Shown in pieces: positions 1 to 9,096 of a stretch of 64,000 bases of DNA. A program made the translations under genes and the position numbers. Position 1 is the first letter of the stretch; every line of letters begins with the position of its first letter. This DNA comes from Massilia timonae CCUG 45783 (GTDB lineage Bacteria > Pseudomonadota > Gammaproteobacteria > Burkholderiales > Burkholderiaceae_D): contig NZ_JH992924.1 in NCBI RefSeq assembly GCF_000315425.1, positions 756,246-820,245 on the forward strand, written 5' to 3'. The notes beneath the pieces are model-generated. The model did not search any database. It saw only the letters and a list, made by a program, of their open reading frames with translations, and was not told the DNA's origin.

Positions 1-279
1 GTCGAGCTGCTCGACGTACTGGCGAAACTCGGATGCGGTGGTGTCGGGGTTGACGCGAAACAGCCCCGCGACCCCGCGCAGCACGGCGCCGTAGCCCTTG
101 ATACGGGTATCGATATTGTTCTGGGCGGCGCGCGCCATGCCGCGAAACCGCGCGTGGGCATCGCTCTCGATCGCCTCCGCGGTGGCGAAATAGGCGCCGG
201 CGCCGAACGCCAGCGACAGCAGCAAACCCGTCAACAAGGTTGCCGGCGAGAACATTGCGGGAGGACGATCTGAAGGCAT
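1..279 (-). CDS. CHASE-domain membrane sensor, N-terminal part (cut by window edge)
   Basis: The first 93 codons of a minus-strand gene that runs off the left edge. An ATG at 277-279 opens a short cytoplasmic stretch, a hydrophobic segment at about residues 12-31, and then a periplasmic region with the pattern of a CHASE ligand-binding domain: RFRGMARAAQNNIDTRIKGY, then YGAVLRGVAGLF, then an FRQYVEQLD stretch. CHASE domains sense small molecules and are usually joined to histidine kinase or diguanylate cyclase modules, but the output domain lies outside the window, so the enzyme class cannot be called. No strong Shine-Dalgarno precedes this ATG; an in-frame ATG at codon 9 is an alternative start. 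Confidence 0.7.
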   Translation of the reverse strand, partial: MPSDRPPAMFSPATLLTGLLLSLAFGAGAYFATAEAIESDAHARFRGMARAAQNNIDTRIKGYGAVLRGVAGLFRVNPDTTASEFRQYVEQLD

Positions 280-459
280 GCGGTATCTCGAAAGGGCGGG
301 ACGGCACGTGGCCATGCTTAACATCAATACCTATGGTCCATACGCTAAGCAATGTCTGACCAGACAGGAGCTATCAGGTTTACTAGGTTTTACAAAAACA
401 CGACGTCTGGCGGCGGGGGCCGCGAAACAGGTCGGACGGCGTGCGCATCGCTGTTCCCG

Positions 460-493
460 AAAAAAAAGCGCTGCGGCCATGGGGCGCAGCGCC
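460..493 (-). terminator. Rho-independent terminator of the metallophosphoesterase gene
   Basis: A perfect 8-bp stem, GCGCTGCG (468-475) with CGCAGCGC (485-492), is flanked on the plus strand by eight A residues at 460-467, which gives a U run on the minus-strand transcript. It lies about 25 bp past the stop codon of the minus-strand gene that ends at 516. Confidence 0.8.
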
Positions 494-515
494 TTCGGGT
501 GAGTGAGAGCGGCAG

Positions 516-2720
516 TTAGTTGAAGCTCAGCCCATTATTGCTGGCATTGCTGACCTTCTTGCCCTTCAGGTCGACCGTGAAATGGTCGCTCGGCTTGGCC
601 GAGCCCAGGCCCTTGAGGATGGCGAACACCTGCTTGAACTGGTTCTGGAACGGCACGTGCACCGGGTTCTGGTCGGACGGCTTGTCGCCGACCTTGACGA
701 TCGCCGCCGGCGTCGCCGGGAAGGCGGCCATCAAGACCTTGTACTGGTTCACGCGCTGCTGGCCCATGTCGCGCAGGGCCAGTTCGCCCGCATACACGGT
801 GCGGTGGAAGTCGCCGTAGAAATCGTAGGCAGAGATGGTGGCGAAGTCGTCCAGGCGCAGGCCGGCGGCGCTGGCCAGCTTGTCGGCGCGCGCAGTGGCG
901 TCAAGCCAGTCGGTGGCCAGGGTCGAGGCGGCGACTGCGGCGCCGGCGGCGGTGCCGGCCGCTGCGCAGGAGGCGGTGAGGGGCACGACGCCGGGCACAT
1001 CCTTCAGCTGGGCCAGCGTCACCTTCGTCTGCAGCTGCGACAGGATCAGCATCTGCTTGCCGTCCAGGGCCATCGCCGCTTCCTTCATCTCGCATGGCCA
1101 GTATTCGTCCATGAAGCGCAGGCGCGACAGTTCGCCGAAGTACTGATGGGTGTACTCGCCGTAGGAACGGGTCTCGAGGATGCTGCGGTCCCAGCGCTTG
1201 CTGGCGTCGCCAGGGACCGAGCTGCCCTTCAGGTAGTCGTTCTCGACCACGTAGTGCGGGAACAGCTCGGCAAAGCGCGGCACCGTGTTCAGGGGCATGG
1301 TCTGGACGTCGATCGTGTCCTGGTCTTTATAGGTGACGATCTTGTAGGCGGCGCCGTACACCGCCAGCGATGGCGACTGGACGTTGACCAGGTAGTTGCC
1401 GCCGGCATCCTGGTGGTCGTTGGTGCCGTTGAAGTGCATGTGGCCGCCGACGTGCAGGCGCAGGCCGGTCGCGGCCACCGCGTTGGCCACCGTCTGGTCC
1501 GGCACGCGCGCGGTCTGGAAGGCGCCCGACTTGAACACCGCCTTCATGGCCGCGGTCTGGTTGGCGTAGAAGTCCATGGTCGGGTAGTGCGAGAAGGCCA
1601 TCAACTGCTTGCCTTCGGCCTTGGCGCGCGCCGCCACCGACTTGATGTAGTCCATCAGGAACATCTTGTGGGTGATCACCTTGTTCCAGCCGGCGTTGCC
1701 GGCGCCGTCGTAGCCCTTGAAGTCGTGCGGCTTGGCCGGATCGAACTTCGCGTTCGGTACGAAGACGTTGGCGTCGATCGAGAGCAGCCACAAGCCCTTG
1801 ACCGGTTCCACCAGATAGGTGCTGTCGATCATTTCGGTGCACTTGGTGAACGGCTTGCCAAGCTTGGCTTCGCCGGCCGCCTTGTAGGCGCCGCCCGAAC
1901 CCTCGAGGCAGATCTCGAACTGGCGGTTCTTCACCGCGGCCTGGGCCAGCGCTTCGTCATAGCTGTACTTGCCGCCGCTGTACTTGCTGAACGGCGTTTC
2001 CCACAGCAGGTCGGCCTTGTTCGGCATGAAGCCGAATTCGGCCATCCTGGTCATCAGGCGTTCGGTGCCTTGCTCCATGATCTGGTCGGTGCAGATCACG
2101 GTCGGGTCCTTGGCGATGCAGGCCGGATTGCCGGTGGCGAAGATCTTCTGTTCCTTGCCTTCCTTGGTCAGGAAGTCGTTCTTGCCGGCTTCGTTGTCGT
2201 CGTAGGGCTCGACCGGATCGTGGTTGCCCGGCGCCAGGAAGAAGCGCATGCCCTTGGCCTGGTATTCGCGCATGATGGCGGCGATGCCGTCGACGTTCAT
2301 CGGCTGGGCGTCGTCGGTGTAGTCGCCCGGCAGGGCCACGACGCGGATGCCCCTGGCGTAGGCGTCGTCGAGCGCGGCAAAGAAGGCGAAGTAGTTCTCG
2401 TTGAACAGGCGGGTCGAGGTCAGCTGCGCGTACATGGTGCGGATGGTCGCGTGCTTGCCGTCCCTGGTCGGGATGCCGGCGAACTGGCTGTTCTTGAAGT
2501 CGCCATAGACGTTCTGGAAGTGCACGTCGCTCATGAAGGCGACCGGCGTCGGCGCCGCAGGCGTTGGCGTCGGGTCCGGCGTCTGTACTGGAGGCGGCGT
2601 AATCGCAACGGGATCGGATGGATCGCTGGGGCTGCAGCCGGCCAGCAGGGCCAGGGAAAGGGCGGCGGCGCAGGGAGCAGCGCCGGTCAGGCGCAAGCGG
2701 GGCAAGGATAAGCGGGTCAT
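516..2720 (-). CDS. Calcineurin-like metallophosphoesterase, lipoprotein
   Basis: A 734-residue exported phosphoesterase. A lipoprotein signal with lipobox LAGC (Cys29) is followed by a Ser/Pro/Thr-rich linker. The metallophosphoesterase metal-binding blocks appear in order: SDVHF, PGDYTDD, PGNHDP, SHYP and GGHMHFNGT, which are the expected dinuclear-metal ligands of the calcineurin-like family. Start choice: the ATG at 2720 has GGAG five bases upstream; an in-frame ATG ten codons earlier would bury the signal peptide. The substrate is unknown; an outer-membrane or periplasmic phosphodiesterase or phosphatase role is inferred. The gene stands alone with its own terminator. Confidence 0.88.
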   Translation of the reverse strand: MTRLSLPRLRLTGAAPCAAALSLALLAGCSPSDPSDPVAITPPPVQTPDPTPTPAAPTPVAFMSDVHFQNVYGDFKNSQFAGIPTRDGKHATIRTMYAQLTSTRLFNENYFAFFAALDDAYARGIRVVALPGDYTDDAQPMNVDGIAAIMREYQAKGMRFFLAPGNHDPVEPYDDNEAGKNDFLTKEGKEQKIFATGNPACIAKDPTVICTDQIMEQGTERLMTRMAEFGFMPNKADLLWETPFSKYSGGKYSYDEALAQAAVKNRQFEICLEGSGGAYKAAGEAKLGKPFTKCTEMIDSTYLVEPVKGLWLLSIDANVFVPNAKFDPAKPHDFKGYDGAGNAGWNKVITHKMFLMDYIKSVAARAKAEGKQLMAFSHYPTMDFYANQTAAMKAVFKSGAFQTARVPDQTVANAVAATGLRLHVGGHMHFNGTNDHQDAGGNYLVNVQSPSLAVYGAAYKIVTYKDQDTIDVQTMPLNTVPRFAELFPHYVVENDYLKGSSVPGDASKRWDRSILETRSYGEYTHQYFGELSRLRFMDEYWPCEMKEAAMALDGKQMLILSQLQTKVTLAQLKDVPGVVPLTASCAAAGTAAGAAVAASTLATDWLDATARADKLASAAGLRLDDFATISAYDFYGDFHRTVYAGELALRDMGQQRVNQYKVLMAAFPATPAAIVKVGDKPSDQNPVHVPFQNQFKQVFAILKGLGSAKPSDHFTVDLKGKKVSNASNNGLSFN

Positions 2721-2923
2721 GCAGGCTCCGGTCAGAAAGATGGCCGGCATGATTACATTCTTGCATGACCGCTTTGTTACAAGAGCGGGGCGGAGACGTC
2801 AAAGCAAACACGGGGTCACGTCTGTCATTCGCACACAAGCTCAGCCGTATCAACCATGCCATTGTTGAGGCTGTGTCCGAATGTCAGATGTGACCCCGCT
2901 TGTGCGCGATCCAGGCTGGGCGC

Positions 2924-2959
2924 AAAAAAATCCCGCAACGACATTGCCGTAGCGGGATT
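2924..2959 (-). terminator. Rho-independent terminator of glnS
   Basis: The stem AATCCCGC (2929-2936) / GCGGGATT (2952-2959) has a 15-nt loop and a run of seven plus-strand A residues (2924-2930), so the minus-strand RNA ends in U. It lies 26 bp past the glnS stop. Confidence 0.75.
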
Positions 2960-2984
2960 CCTGGAGACGGTAGCAGGTGGCTGC

Positions 2985-4739
2985 TTACTTGCCCCAGCTA
3001 TCCTTCAGCGTGGTCACGCGATTGAACACCGGCTTGCCCGGTTGCGAATCGACGCGGTCCGCCACGAAGTAGCCATGGCGCTCGAACTGGAAGCGCTGGT
3101 CGGCCACGGCGTCCTTCATGCCCGGCTCGAGGTAGGCGGTCACGGTTTCCAGGGCGTTCGGATTGAGCACCGACTTGAAGTCCTTGCCGCCGGCGTCCGG
3201 CTGCGGGTCGAGGAACAGGCGGTCGTACAGGCGCACCTCGGCTTCGAGCGCGCTGGCCGCGCTGACCCAGGTGATATTGCCCTTGACCTTGTAGTTGTCG
3301 GCGCCCGGCGTGCCCGACTTCGAATCCTCGAAGTACTTCACGTGCACGGCGATAACGTTACCGTCGGCATCCTTGTCGTAGCCGGTGCACTCGACCACAT
3401 AGCCGTATTTCAGGCGCACGCGGCTGCCCGGCTGGTCGCCGACGGGCGGGGTGAAGCGGAAGTAACCCTTGGTCGGGGTTTCCATGAAGTCTTCCTGCTC
3501 GATCCACAGCTCGCGCGTGAACGGGAAGGTGCGCTTGCCCAGTTCCGGGTGGTGCGGGTGGACCGGCGACGAGCATTCCACCGACTCGCCTTCGGGGAAG
3601 TTGTCGACGATCAGTTTTAAAGGACGCAGCACGGCGATGGCGCGCGGCGCCTTCGGGTCCAGGTCGTCGCGCAGCGCGCCTTCGAGGGTGCTCATGTCGA
3701 TCCAGCCGTCGGCCTTCGACACGCCGATGCGCTCGCAGAACAGCTGGATCGATTCCGGCGTGTAGCCGCGGCGGCGCAGGCCGACGATGGTCGGCATGCG
3801 CGGGTCGTCCCAGCCGGTCACGGTGCCGTCGTCGACCAGCGCGCGGAGTTTACGCTTGGAGGTGACAACGTACGTCAGGTTCAGCCGCGCGAATTCGTAC
3901 TGGCGCGGCACCGGCTTGTTGAAGAAGCCGCCTTCGGCCAGCGTCTCGACTAGCCAGTCGTAGAACGGGCGGTGGTCCTGGAATTCCAGGGTGCACAGCG
4001 AGTGGGTGATGTTCTCGATCGCATCCGAGATCGGGTGCGTGTAGTCGTACATCGGGTAGATGCACCAGGCGTCGCCGGTGCGGTGGTGGTGCGCATGGCG
4101 GATGCGGTACAGGGCCGGGTCGCGGTTGGTCATGACCGGGGACGCCATCGCATCCTCGCTCATCTTGGCGCGCAGGATGTGTTCGCCATCCTTGTACTTG
4201 CCGGCCCGCATGTCGCGGAACAGTTGCAGCGATTCCGCGGCCGGACGGTCGCGGAACGGCGAGTTGGTGCCCGGCGTGCCGAAGTTGCCGCGGTTCTTCG
4301 CCATGTCTTCGGCGCTCTGGCTGTCGACGTAGGCGTGACCCTTCTCGATCAGGTACTCGGCCATCTTGTACAGCTGCTCGAAGTAGTCGCTGGCGTAGTA
4401 CAGGTGTTCCTGGCCCTCGCGCTCCCACGAGAAACCGAGCCACTTGACGCTGTCCATGATGGTGTCGACGTATTCCTGGTCTTCCTTCTCCGGATTGGTG
4501 TCGTCGAAGCGCAGGTGGCACAGGCCGGCGTAGTCGCGCGCCAGGCCGAAGTTCAGGCAGATCGATTTCGCATGGCCGATGTGCAGGTAGCCGTTCGGCT
4601 CCGGCGGGAAGCGCGTGATGACCGGCGGCAGGCCGTCCCGTTGGTGGGTGCCGGCGGCCAGGTCGGATTCGACGATCGCACGGACGAAGTTCGACGACGG
4701 TGCATTGCCCGGCGCCGGGGTATTCTTGTCGTTGCTCAT
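2985..4739 (-). CDS. glnS: Glutaminyl-tRNA synthetase
   Basis: A class I aminoacyl-tRNA synthetase that charges tRNA-Gln with glutamine in the cytoplasm; 584 residues, close to the usual bacterial GlnRS length. It has PPEPNGYLHIGHAKS with the HIGH signature at residues 53-56, the GlnRS/GluRS catalytic core, and a KMSKS-equivalent VTSKRKL near residue 290. The C-terminal beta-barrel anticodon-binding region follows. The start at 4739 gives the conserved N-terminus with a short Ala/Pro-rich lead; the frame stays open upstream, but that part would overlap the promoter at 4849-4877. Monocistronic, divergent from the J-domain gene. Confidence 0.96.
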   Translation of the reverse strand: MSNDKNTPAPGNAPSSNFVRAIVESDLAAGTHQRDGLPPVITRFPPEPNGYLHIGHAKSICLNFGLARDYAGLCHLRFDDTNPEKEDQEYVDTIMDSVKWLGFSWEREGQEHLYYASDYFEQLYKMAEYLIEKGHAYVDSQSAEDMAKNRGNFGTPGTNSPFRDRPAAESLQLFRDMRAGKYKDGEHILRAKMSEDAMASPVMTNRDPALYRIRHAHHHRTGDAWCIYPMYDYTHPISDAIENITHSLCTLEFQDHRPFYDWLVETLAEGGFFNKPVPRQYEFARLNLTYVVTSKRKLRALVDDGTVTGWDDPRMPTIVGLRRRGYTPESIQLFCERIGVSKADGWIDMSTLEGALRDDLDPKAPRAIAVLRPLKLIVDNFPEGESVECSSPVHPHHPELGKRTFPFTRELWIEQEDFMETPTKGYFRFTPPVGDQPGSRVRLKYGYVVECTGYDKDADGNVIAVHVKYFEDSKSGTPGADNYKVKGNITWVSAASALEAEVRLYDRLFLDPQPDAGGKDFKSVLNPNALETVTAYLEPGMKDAVADQRFQFERHGYFVADRVDSQPGKPVFNRVTTLKDSWGK

Positions 4740-4848
4740 GAAAAAGTTCTGGAAGGGTAAGTTGGGGGGCATTTTACCGTACCCGGACGCGCCTGAGGTT
4801 GCCCGCGTCGCAAGGCGGACATCGGCGTTCGCGCCACGTCTGGCGTTT

Positions 4849-4877
4849 TCTATAGGATAATCTCTGTTTGGTCTCAA
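4849..4877 (-). promoter_or_regulatory. Sigma-70 type promoter of glnS
   Basis: On the minus strand TTGAGA (4872-4877) is separated by exactly 17 bp from TATAGA (4849-4854). The predicted start is about 100 nt upstream of the glnS ATG, so a sizeable 5' leader is expected. It overlaps the region just upstream of the divergent J-domain gene. Confidence 0.6.
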
Positions 4878-4915
4878 TCCACCGCATTTTTAAGATAGTT
4901 GCCGGAGAATTTCTG

Positions 4916-5209
4916 TTGGAAAATTTATATGCGATCCTCGGCGTCGCGCCGAATGCCAGCGACGACGAGATCAAGAAAGTTTACCGCTCGCTGGCGATGC
5001 GCTACCACCCGGACCGCAACCAGGCGCCAGGCGCGGAAGCGCGTTTCAAGGCAGTCACCAAGGCCTACGAGATCCTCTCCGACCGCGCCAAACGCGAGGA
5101 ATACAACCAGAGCGTGAACCACCGCATCGTGCTGGACGCCGAGGCCGAGGCTTTCGAGCTGTGGCGTTCGCTGTTCGCGCTCAACGGCGTGAACCTGCCG
5201 GCGAACTGA
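4916..5209 (+). CDS. Short J-domain (DnaJ-like) protein
   Basis: A 97-residue protein consisting almost only of a J domain: NLYAILGVAPNASDDEIKK, then MRYHPDRN with the diagnostic HPD tripeptide, then FKAVTKAYEILSD. It lacks the Gly/Phe linker, zinc fingers and C-terminal substrate domains of DnaJ, so it is a type III J protein that would stimulate an Hsp70 ATPase for a specific client. Start: TTG at 4916 with GGAG eight bases upstream; an earlier in-frame TTG at 4868 has no comparable site. It heads a run of genes (5286-7466) whose close packing suggests those products are its partners or clients; that is inference. Confidence 0.85.
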   Translation: MENLYAILGVAPNASDDEIKKVYRSLAMRYHPDRNQAPGAEARFKAVTKAYEILSDRAKREEYNQSVNHRIVLDAEAEAFELWRSLFALNGVNLPAN

Positions 5210-5285
5210 CCCGGCCTTGCACGTCATCCGACGGCAACGCAACGGATGCGGCCAGAAGCGCCGCGTCCCATCAACAGGATAGAAC

Positions 5286-5798
5286 ATGAAGAACGTACAT
5301 CCCGAATTCTCTTTCCAGTCGCGTGAACTGGAAGGCCAGATCGAGGGCACCCTGGGCGACCCGCCCAACCGCAAGAACTACGACATGATGGTCGGCGCGC
5401 TGGTGGCCGAATACGCCGACGGCGGCGGCATCGACGACGTCAACATGATGGCGTTCGCCCTGGTCGACAAGATCCGCTTCCTGGATCCGAAGGGCTTGAT
5501 GCGCGAAGCGGCCGACTACGCCGACGGCGATCCGGCGCGCGTGTTCGCGATGGCCGAGTGCAGCGGCGACGACGGCAAGGCCATGTACGAGGGCATGACC
5601 GCCAACTATCCGGAACTGGCGCGCCAGGCCATCATCACCGCCTTCCTGTTCAAGAACCAGAACCGCTGGGACGACGAAGACCAGTCGCTCGAGCAACTCG
5701 GCCGCGACGACGATGGCGACGACGACGACGACGAAGACAGCGCCGCCACCGACGACTTCACCCAGCTGTTCGACGAAGGAGAGCGCGATGAGCGATGA
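5286..5798 (+). CDS. Unrecognised acidic protein downstream of the J-domain gene
   Basis: A 170-residue soluble protein with no family I recognise. The body looks alpha-helical and the C-terminus is strikingly acidic, with an almost unbroken Asp/Glu run at about residues 138-155. There is no signal peptide or membrane segment. AGGA lies upstream of the ATG. The end overlaps the next gene by 11 bp, which implies translational coupling, and the gene follows the J-domain gene by 76 bp. A chaperone client or regulatory partner role is possible but unproven. Confidence 0.8.
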   Translation: MKNVHPEFSFQSRELEGQIEGTLGDPPNRKNYDMMVGALVAEYADGGGIDDVNMMAFALVDKIRFLDPKGLMREAADYADGDPARVFAMAECSGDDGKAMYEGMTANYPELARQAIITAFLFKNQNRWDDEDQSLEQLGRDDDGDDDDDEDSAATDDFTQLFDEGERDER

Positions 5799-6570
5799 CA
5801 CCAAATCGAACCTGCCGGCCCTGGTCAGCCAGGTCGGCGAACTGGTGCTGGCCGGCTCGCTGGAGCACGCCGAAGAGGTGTTCTCCAGGGCCGCCGACGA
5901 GCACGGCGACTACGCCGTGGCCCAGGTCCTGACCGAGCTGCCGCCGCAAGTGACGGCCCTGCACCTGTCGGGCTTCGACGGCGCCAAGACCTCGCTGGCG
6001 ACCATGCTGGTGCCGCCCAAGGCCTGGGCCGACAGCCTGGCCTTCATCGCCGCCACCTGGCCCGACAACCTGATCGAAGACGATCCCGAGCGCATCGCCG
6101 AGAACCTGTTCAACCACGTGCACGGCGTGGTCTACGCCCAGGACGACGAGGAACGCCGCAACGAGCTGCTCGAGGCGGCGTCCGCCACCGACCATGGCGC
6201 GACCGTGTTCGCGATCCTGTGGTCGCTGGCGCCGAAGGAAATCCTGGAAGTGGCGGGCGAGATCCTGTCGAAAGGCCGCTACGTCAGCGGCCAGACCAGC
6301 GCCGACAGCGACGTCGTGCCGCTGGCGGTCGACCTGGCCAAGGCCACCGAGGACGGCTGGGAGCGTTCGCTGCTCGAGCTGTTCCCGGAATTCCGCCACA
6401 GCGCCGAGATGGCCGAGATCGAGCTCCCCGACGATCCGGACGAAGAGTCCGAGTTCATGCAGCGTTCGACCCGCGACCTCCTGCTGCGCCTGCGCAAGCA
6501 AGTACCGTCGGTGCGCAGCATGCCGCGCCGCAGCCCGCGCCGCAGCATGGGCACGGACATCTTCTCGTGA
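5788..6570 (+). CDS. Unrecognised helical protein, second of the trio
   Basis: A 260-residue cytoplasmic protein of unknown family. The ATG at 5788 lies inside the end of the previous gene (11-bp overlap) with GAAGGAGA immediately upstream, which fixes this start over the longer open frame. The sequence is rich in Ala, Glu and Leu with helical-repeat character, contains an acidic DDPDEESE stretch near residue 220, and ends in a basic tail rich in Arg-Ser (about residues 236-253). No catalytic motif is visible. Confidence 0.8.
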   Translation: MSDDTKSNLPALVSQVGELVLAGSLEHAEEVFSRAADEHGDYAVAQVLTELPPQVTALHLSGFDGAKTSLATMLVPPKAWADSLAFIAATWPDNLIEDDPERIAENLFNHVHGVVYAQDDEERRNELLEAASATDHGATVFAILWSLAPKEILEVAGEILSKGRYVSGQTSADSDVVPLAVDLAKATEDGWERSLLELFPEFRHSAEMAEIELPDDPDEESEFMQRSTRDLLLRLRKQVPSVRSMPRRSPRRSMGTDIFS

Positions 6571-6587
6571 CGGGAGCCGCCGCTGAT

Positions 6588-7466
6588 ATGTTGCCAGCCA
6601 TCGTCATCGAACAACCGCCGCGCCTGATCCGCGCCATCAAGCTGCTGCCGGGCGAAGCCACGCCCGACGAAGCGGCGATCCTGGCCGACGAGCTGTCCGG
6701 GATCACCGCCATGGTGGCCGAGAAGTTCACCAACGACCGCACCGCCGAAGGGATCCAGCGCGCGCTGCTCTTGAGCATTGGCTGTGTTTCGCTGGGTCTC
6801 GAACACCTCATCCAGAGCGAGGACGAGGGCGACCTCGACGCGCTCGACATCCTGGTGGGCGAGGGCGCCGAGCACGCCTTCCAGGCGGGTTTCCGCATGA
6901 TCCGCGAGCTGGCCGCGCTGCCCGAGGACAGCCTGGTGAGCGAGTACGACAACGATCCGGTCTATGCCCAGCGGCGCCTGAAGGAGCTGTTCGTGGACAT
7001 CTGCACCGCCGACCCGGGCGAATCGTGGTCGGGCTACGAGCGCTTCCTGGGCCAGGTCCAGCAGCGCCAGCAGGTCCAGGCGATCGTCAAGGCCGCCGAA
7101 TGGCTGCGCAAGAACCACTACGAAGGCCCGGTCAAGGACCCGGACCTGAACGCCGAGGGCGTGATCGCCATGGCGATCATCTTCGCGGCGGAAGGCGGCG
7201 CGCGCATCACGGCGCGCACCGGCCAGGCGGAGTTCGAGCGCTTCGTGAAGGCGGTGCGCAAGCACCGGCCCGATTTCGAGCAGGGCTGGGCCGAGTTCAT
7301 GGCGCGCATCCCGCCGGCCCACCAGGCCGTCGTGGCCGAGCGCATCGACATCTACCGCAAGCACTGCACGGTGCTGGAGCAGATCGGGACGAATGCGACC
7401 ATGGGCCAGCTGATGGCCGAGCTGGAGAACTACGCCGGTTCCGAACTGGATCCGGAATACCCTTGA
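6588..7466 (+). CDS. Unrecognised protein, third of the trio
   Basis: A 292-residue predicted soluble protein of unknown family, 17 bp after the preceding stop. It is mostly helical, with no signal peptide or membrane segment. The start at ATG 6588 has a GGGAG about eleven bases upstream. The MFS transporter gene begins two bases after its stop, so J-domain gene, trio and transporter may form one transcript. Confidence 0.78.
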   Translation: MLPAIVIEQPPRLIRAIKLLPGEATPDEAAILADELSGITAMVAEKFTNDRTAEGIQRALLLSIGCVSLGLEHLIQSEDEGDLDALDILVGEGAEHAFQAGFRMIRELAALPEDSLVSEYDNDPVYAQRRLKELFVDICTADPGESWSGYERFLGQVQQRQQVQAIVKAAEWLRKNHYEGPVKDPDLNAEGVIAMAIIFAAEGGARITARTGQAEFERFVKAVRKHRPDFEQGWAEFMARIPPAHQAVVAERIDIYRKHCTVLEQIGTNATMGQLMAELENYAGSELDPEYP

Positions 7467-7468
7467 GC

Positions 7469-8677
7469 ATGACCGCCCCCGGCGCGCGCATCGCCTCCGG
7501 CAGCCCGGAGTTCCGGCGCATCAACCGCGCGATGGCGTTCGGGGGCTTTTCCATCTTCGCCCTGCTGTACTGCGTCCAGCCTTTGATGCCGCTCCTGGGC
7601 CATGACTTCCGGCTGTCGCCGGCCCAGAGCAGCCTGGTGCTGTCGGTGTCCACCGCCACCCTGGCGCTGGCGCTGCTGGGCTCTTCCAGCGTGGCCGAGC
7701 GCTTCGGCCGCAAGACAGTGATGGTGGCCTCGATGATCAGCGGGGCGGTGCTGACCCTGGCCTGCGCCTTCGCCGCCAATTACACGCAACTGGTCGCCGT
7801 GCGCGGCCTGATGGGCCTGATGCTGGGCGGCTTGCCGGCCGTGGCCATGGCCTACCTGAGCGACGAGATCGAGCCGACCTCGCTCGGCCTGTCGATGGGC
7901 ATGTACATCAGCGGCAGCGCCTTCGGCGGCATGAGCGGGCGGGTGATCTCGGCCTTCATCAGCGACGTCGCGTCGTGGCGCGTGGCGGTCGGGCTGCTCG
8001 GCGCGGCCGGGCTGTACGCGGCCTGGGAATTCTCGCGCAGCCTGCCGCCGTCGCGCCATGGCGGCGCGCTGCCGGCGCGCGGCCCCGGCTTCGTCGACGG
8101 CCTGCGCATCCATTTGCGCGACCCGGGCCTGCCGTGGCTGTTCGCGCTGCCGTTCCTGCTGATGGGGGCGTTCGTCAGCCTGTACAACTACATCGGCTAC
8201 CGCCTCCTGGCGCCGCCGTTCGGGCTGCGCCAGAGCGCGGTCGGGCTGTTGTCGCTGCTCTACCTGCTGGGCATTTTCAGCTCGATGTGGGCCGGCAAGC
8301 TGGGCGACCGCCTGGGCCGGCGCAACGTGCTGTGGCTGCTGATGGGGGTGATGATCGCGGGCTTGCTGGTGACCCTGGTCGATTCGGTGGTCGCCGTGGT
8401 GCTGGGCGTGGGCGTGGCCACCTTCGGCTTCTTCGCCGCCCATTCGGTGGCCAGCAGCTGGGTCGGACGGCGTGCGCAGCCGCCGCAGGCGCTGGCCTCG
8501 GGCATCTACCTGTTCTTCTATTATCTCGGCTCGAGCGTGGTGGGGTGGTTTACCGGCTATGTCTACGAGCACTGGGCCTGGCCCGGAGTGGTGGCGCTGC
8601 TGGGCGCGATCCTCGGCGTCGGCCTGCTGATCGCGCTGCGCCTGCGCAGGCTGGCGCCGGTGCCGCTGCTGAGCTGA
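7469..8677 (+). CDS. MFS transporter, YnfM-like
   Basis: A 402-residue inner-membrane secondary transporter with twelve predicted hydrophobic segments. MFS signatures are seen after TM2 (VAERFGRKTVM) and between the halves (GKLGDRLGRRNV). Overall similarity is to the YnfM/arabinose-efflux-like drug:H+ antiporter group; the substrate is unknown. The ATG at 7469 follows the previous stop by two bases, so it is probably the last gene of the operon starting at 4916. It converges with a small minus-strand gene six bases past its stop. Confidence 0.88.
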   Translation: MTAPGARIASGSPEFRRINRAMAFGGFSIFALLYCVQPLMPLLGHDFRLSPAQSSLVLSVSTATLALALLGSSSVAERFGRKTVMVASMISGAVLTLACAFAANYTQLVAVRGLMGLMLGGLPAVAMAYLSDEIEPTSLGLSMGMYISGSAFGGMSGRVISAFISDVASWRVAVGLLGAAGLYAAWEFSRSLPPSRHGGALPARGPGFVDGLRIHLRDPGLPWLFALPFLLMGAFVSLYNYIGYRLLAPPFGLRQSAVGLLSLLYLLGIFSSMWAGKLGDRLGRRNVLWLLMGVMIAGLLVTLVDSVVAVVLGVGVATFGFFAAHSVASSWVGRRAQPPQALASGIYLFFYYLGSSVVGWFTGYVYEHWAWPGVVALLGAILGVGLLIALRLRRLAPVPLLS

Positions 8678-8682
8678 GCGGC

Positions 8683-8922
8683 TCAGTTCGGAAAGCGGCC
8701 GTTGCGCGGCAGCGGCAGGATCGCCTCGGACACCGCCTGTTCGGGCGTCAGCCGGCGGCACGCGTGCGGACTTTGCAGGACGCGCTCGATCACGGTTGCA
8801 GGGACATTCTTGTATTCCATATAGCGCCGCGCCTGGGTGGCATCGCGCACGGCCAGGATGTTCAGGCCGCGCGCCACGGCGTTCGCGGTGGTTTCATCGC
8901 TGCGTCGTTGCCGCATTTGCAT
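8683..8922 (-). CDS. Small hypothetical protein
   Basis: A 79-residue basic protein with no recognised domain, no signal peptide and no membrane segment. The ATG at 8922 has AAGG nine bases upstream; the open frame continues seven codons further to another ATG without a better site. Its C-terminal half (RLTPEQAVSEAILPLPRNG) is the more ordered-looking part. It is a stand-alone gene between the MFS gene and infA. Confidence 0.55.
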   Translation of the reverse strand: MQMRQRRSDETTANAVARGLNILAVRDATQARRYMEYKNVPATVIERVLQSPHACRRLTPEQAVSEAILPLPRNGRFPN

Positions 8923-9045
8923 CTCACAACACCTTTGCATCATTTACTGTCGAGTGCGGATGGTTCGGTATGCATCCGCGCGTCCGGGGATGATACCCCG
9001 TGACGAAGACGATCTGCCAGCCTGGTCCGAAAAGTGTGCGCCAAT

Positions 9046-9072
9046 GAAAAACGCCACGCTGGGCGTGGCGTT
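9046..9072 (-). terminator. Rho-independent terminator of infA
   Basis: The ten-base arms AACGCCACGC (9050-9059) and GCGTGGCGTT (9063-9072) are separated by three bases, with an A run at 9047-9051 on the plus strand (U run in the minus-strand RNA). It lies 25 bp past the infA stop. Confidence 0.8.
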
Positions 9073-9096
9073 GCTTGCCGATGAGCGGCGCCCCGA

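Noticed and set aside
278..502. Plus-strand 74-codon frame between the CHASE gene and the phosphoesterase terminator
   Set aside because: Runs through the terminator hairpin; no ribosome-binding site or domain.
582..2711. A 709-codon plus-strand open frame opposite the metallophosphoesterase gene
   Set aside because: High-GC antisense frame; Val/Gly/Arg/His-biased translation with no domain, while the minus strand has a full enzyme with signal peptide and metal motifs.
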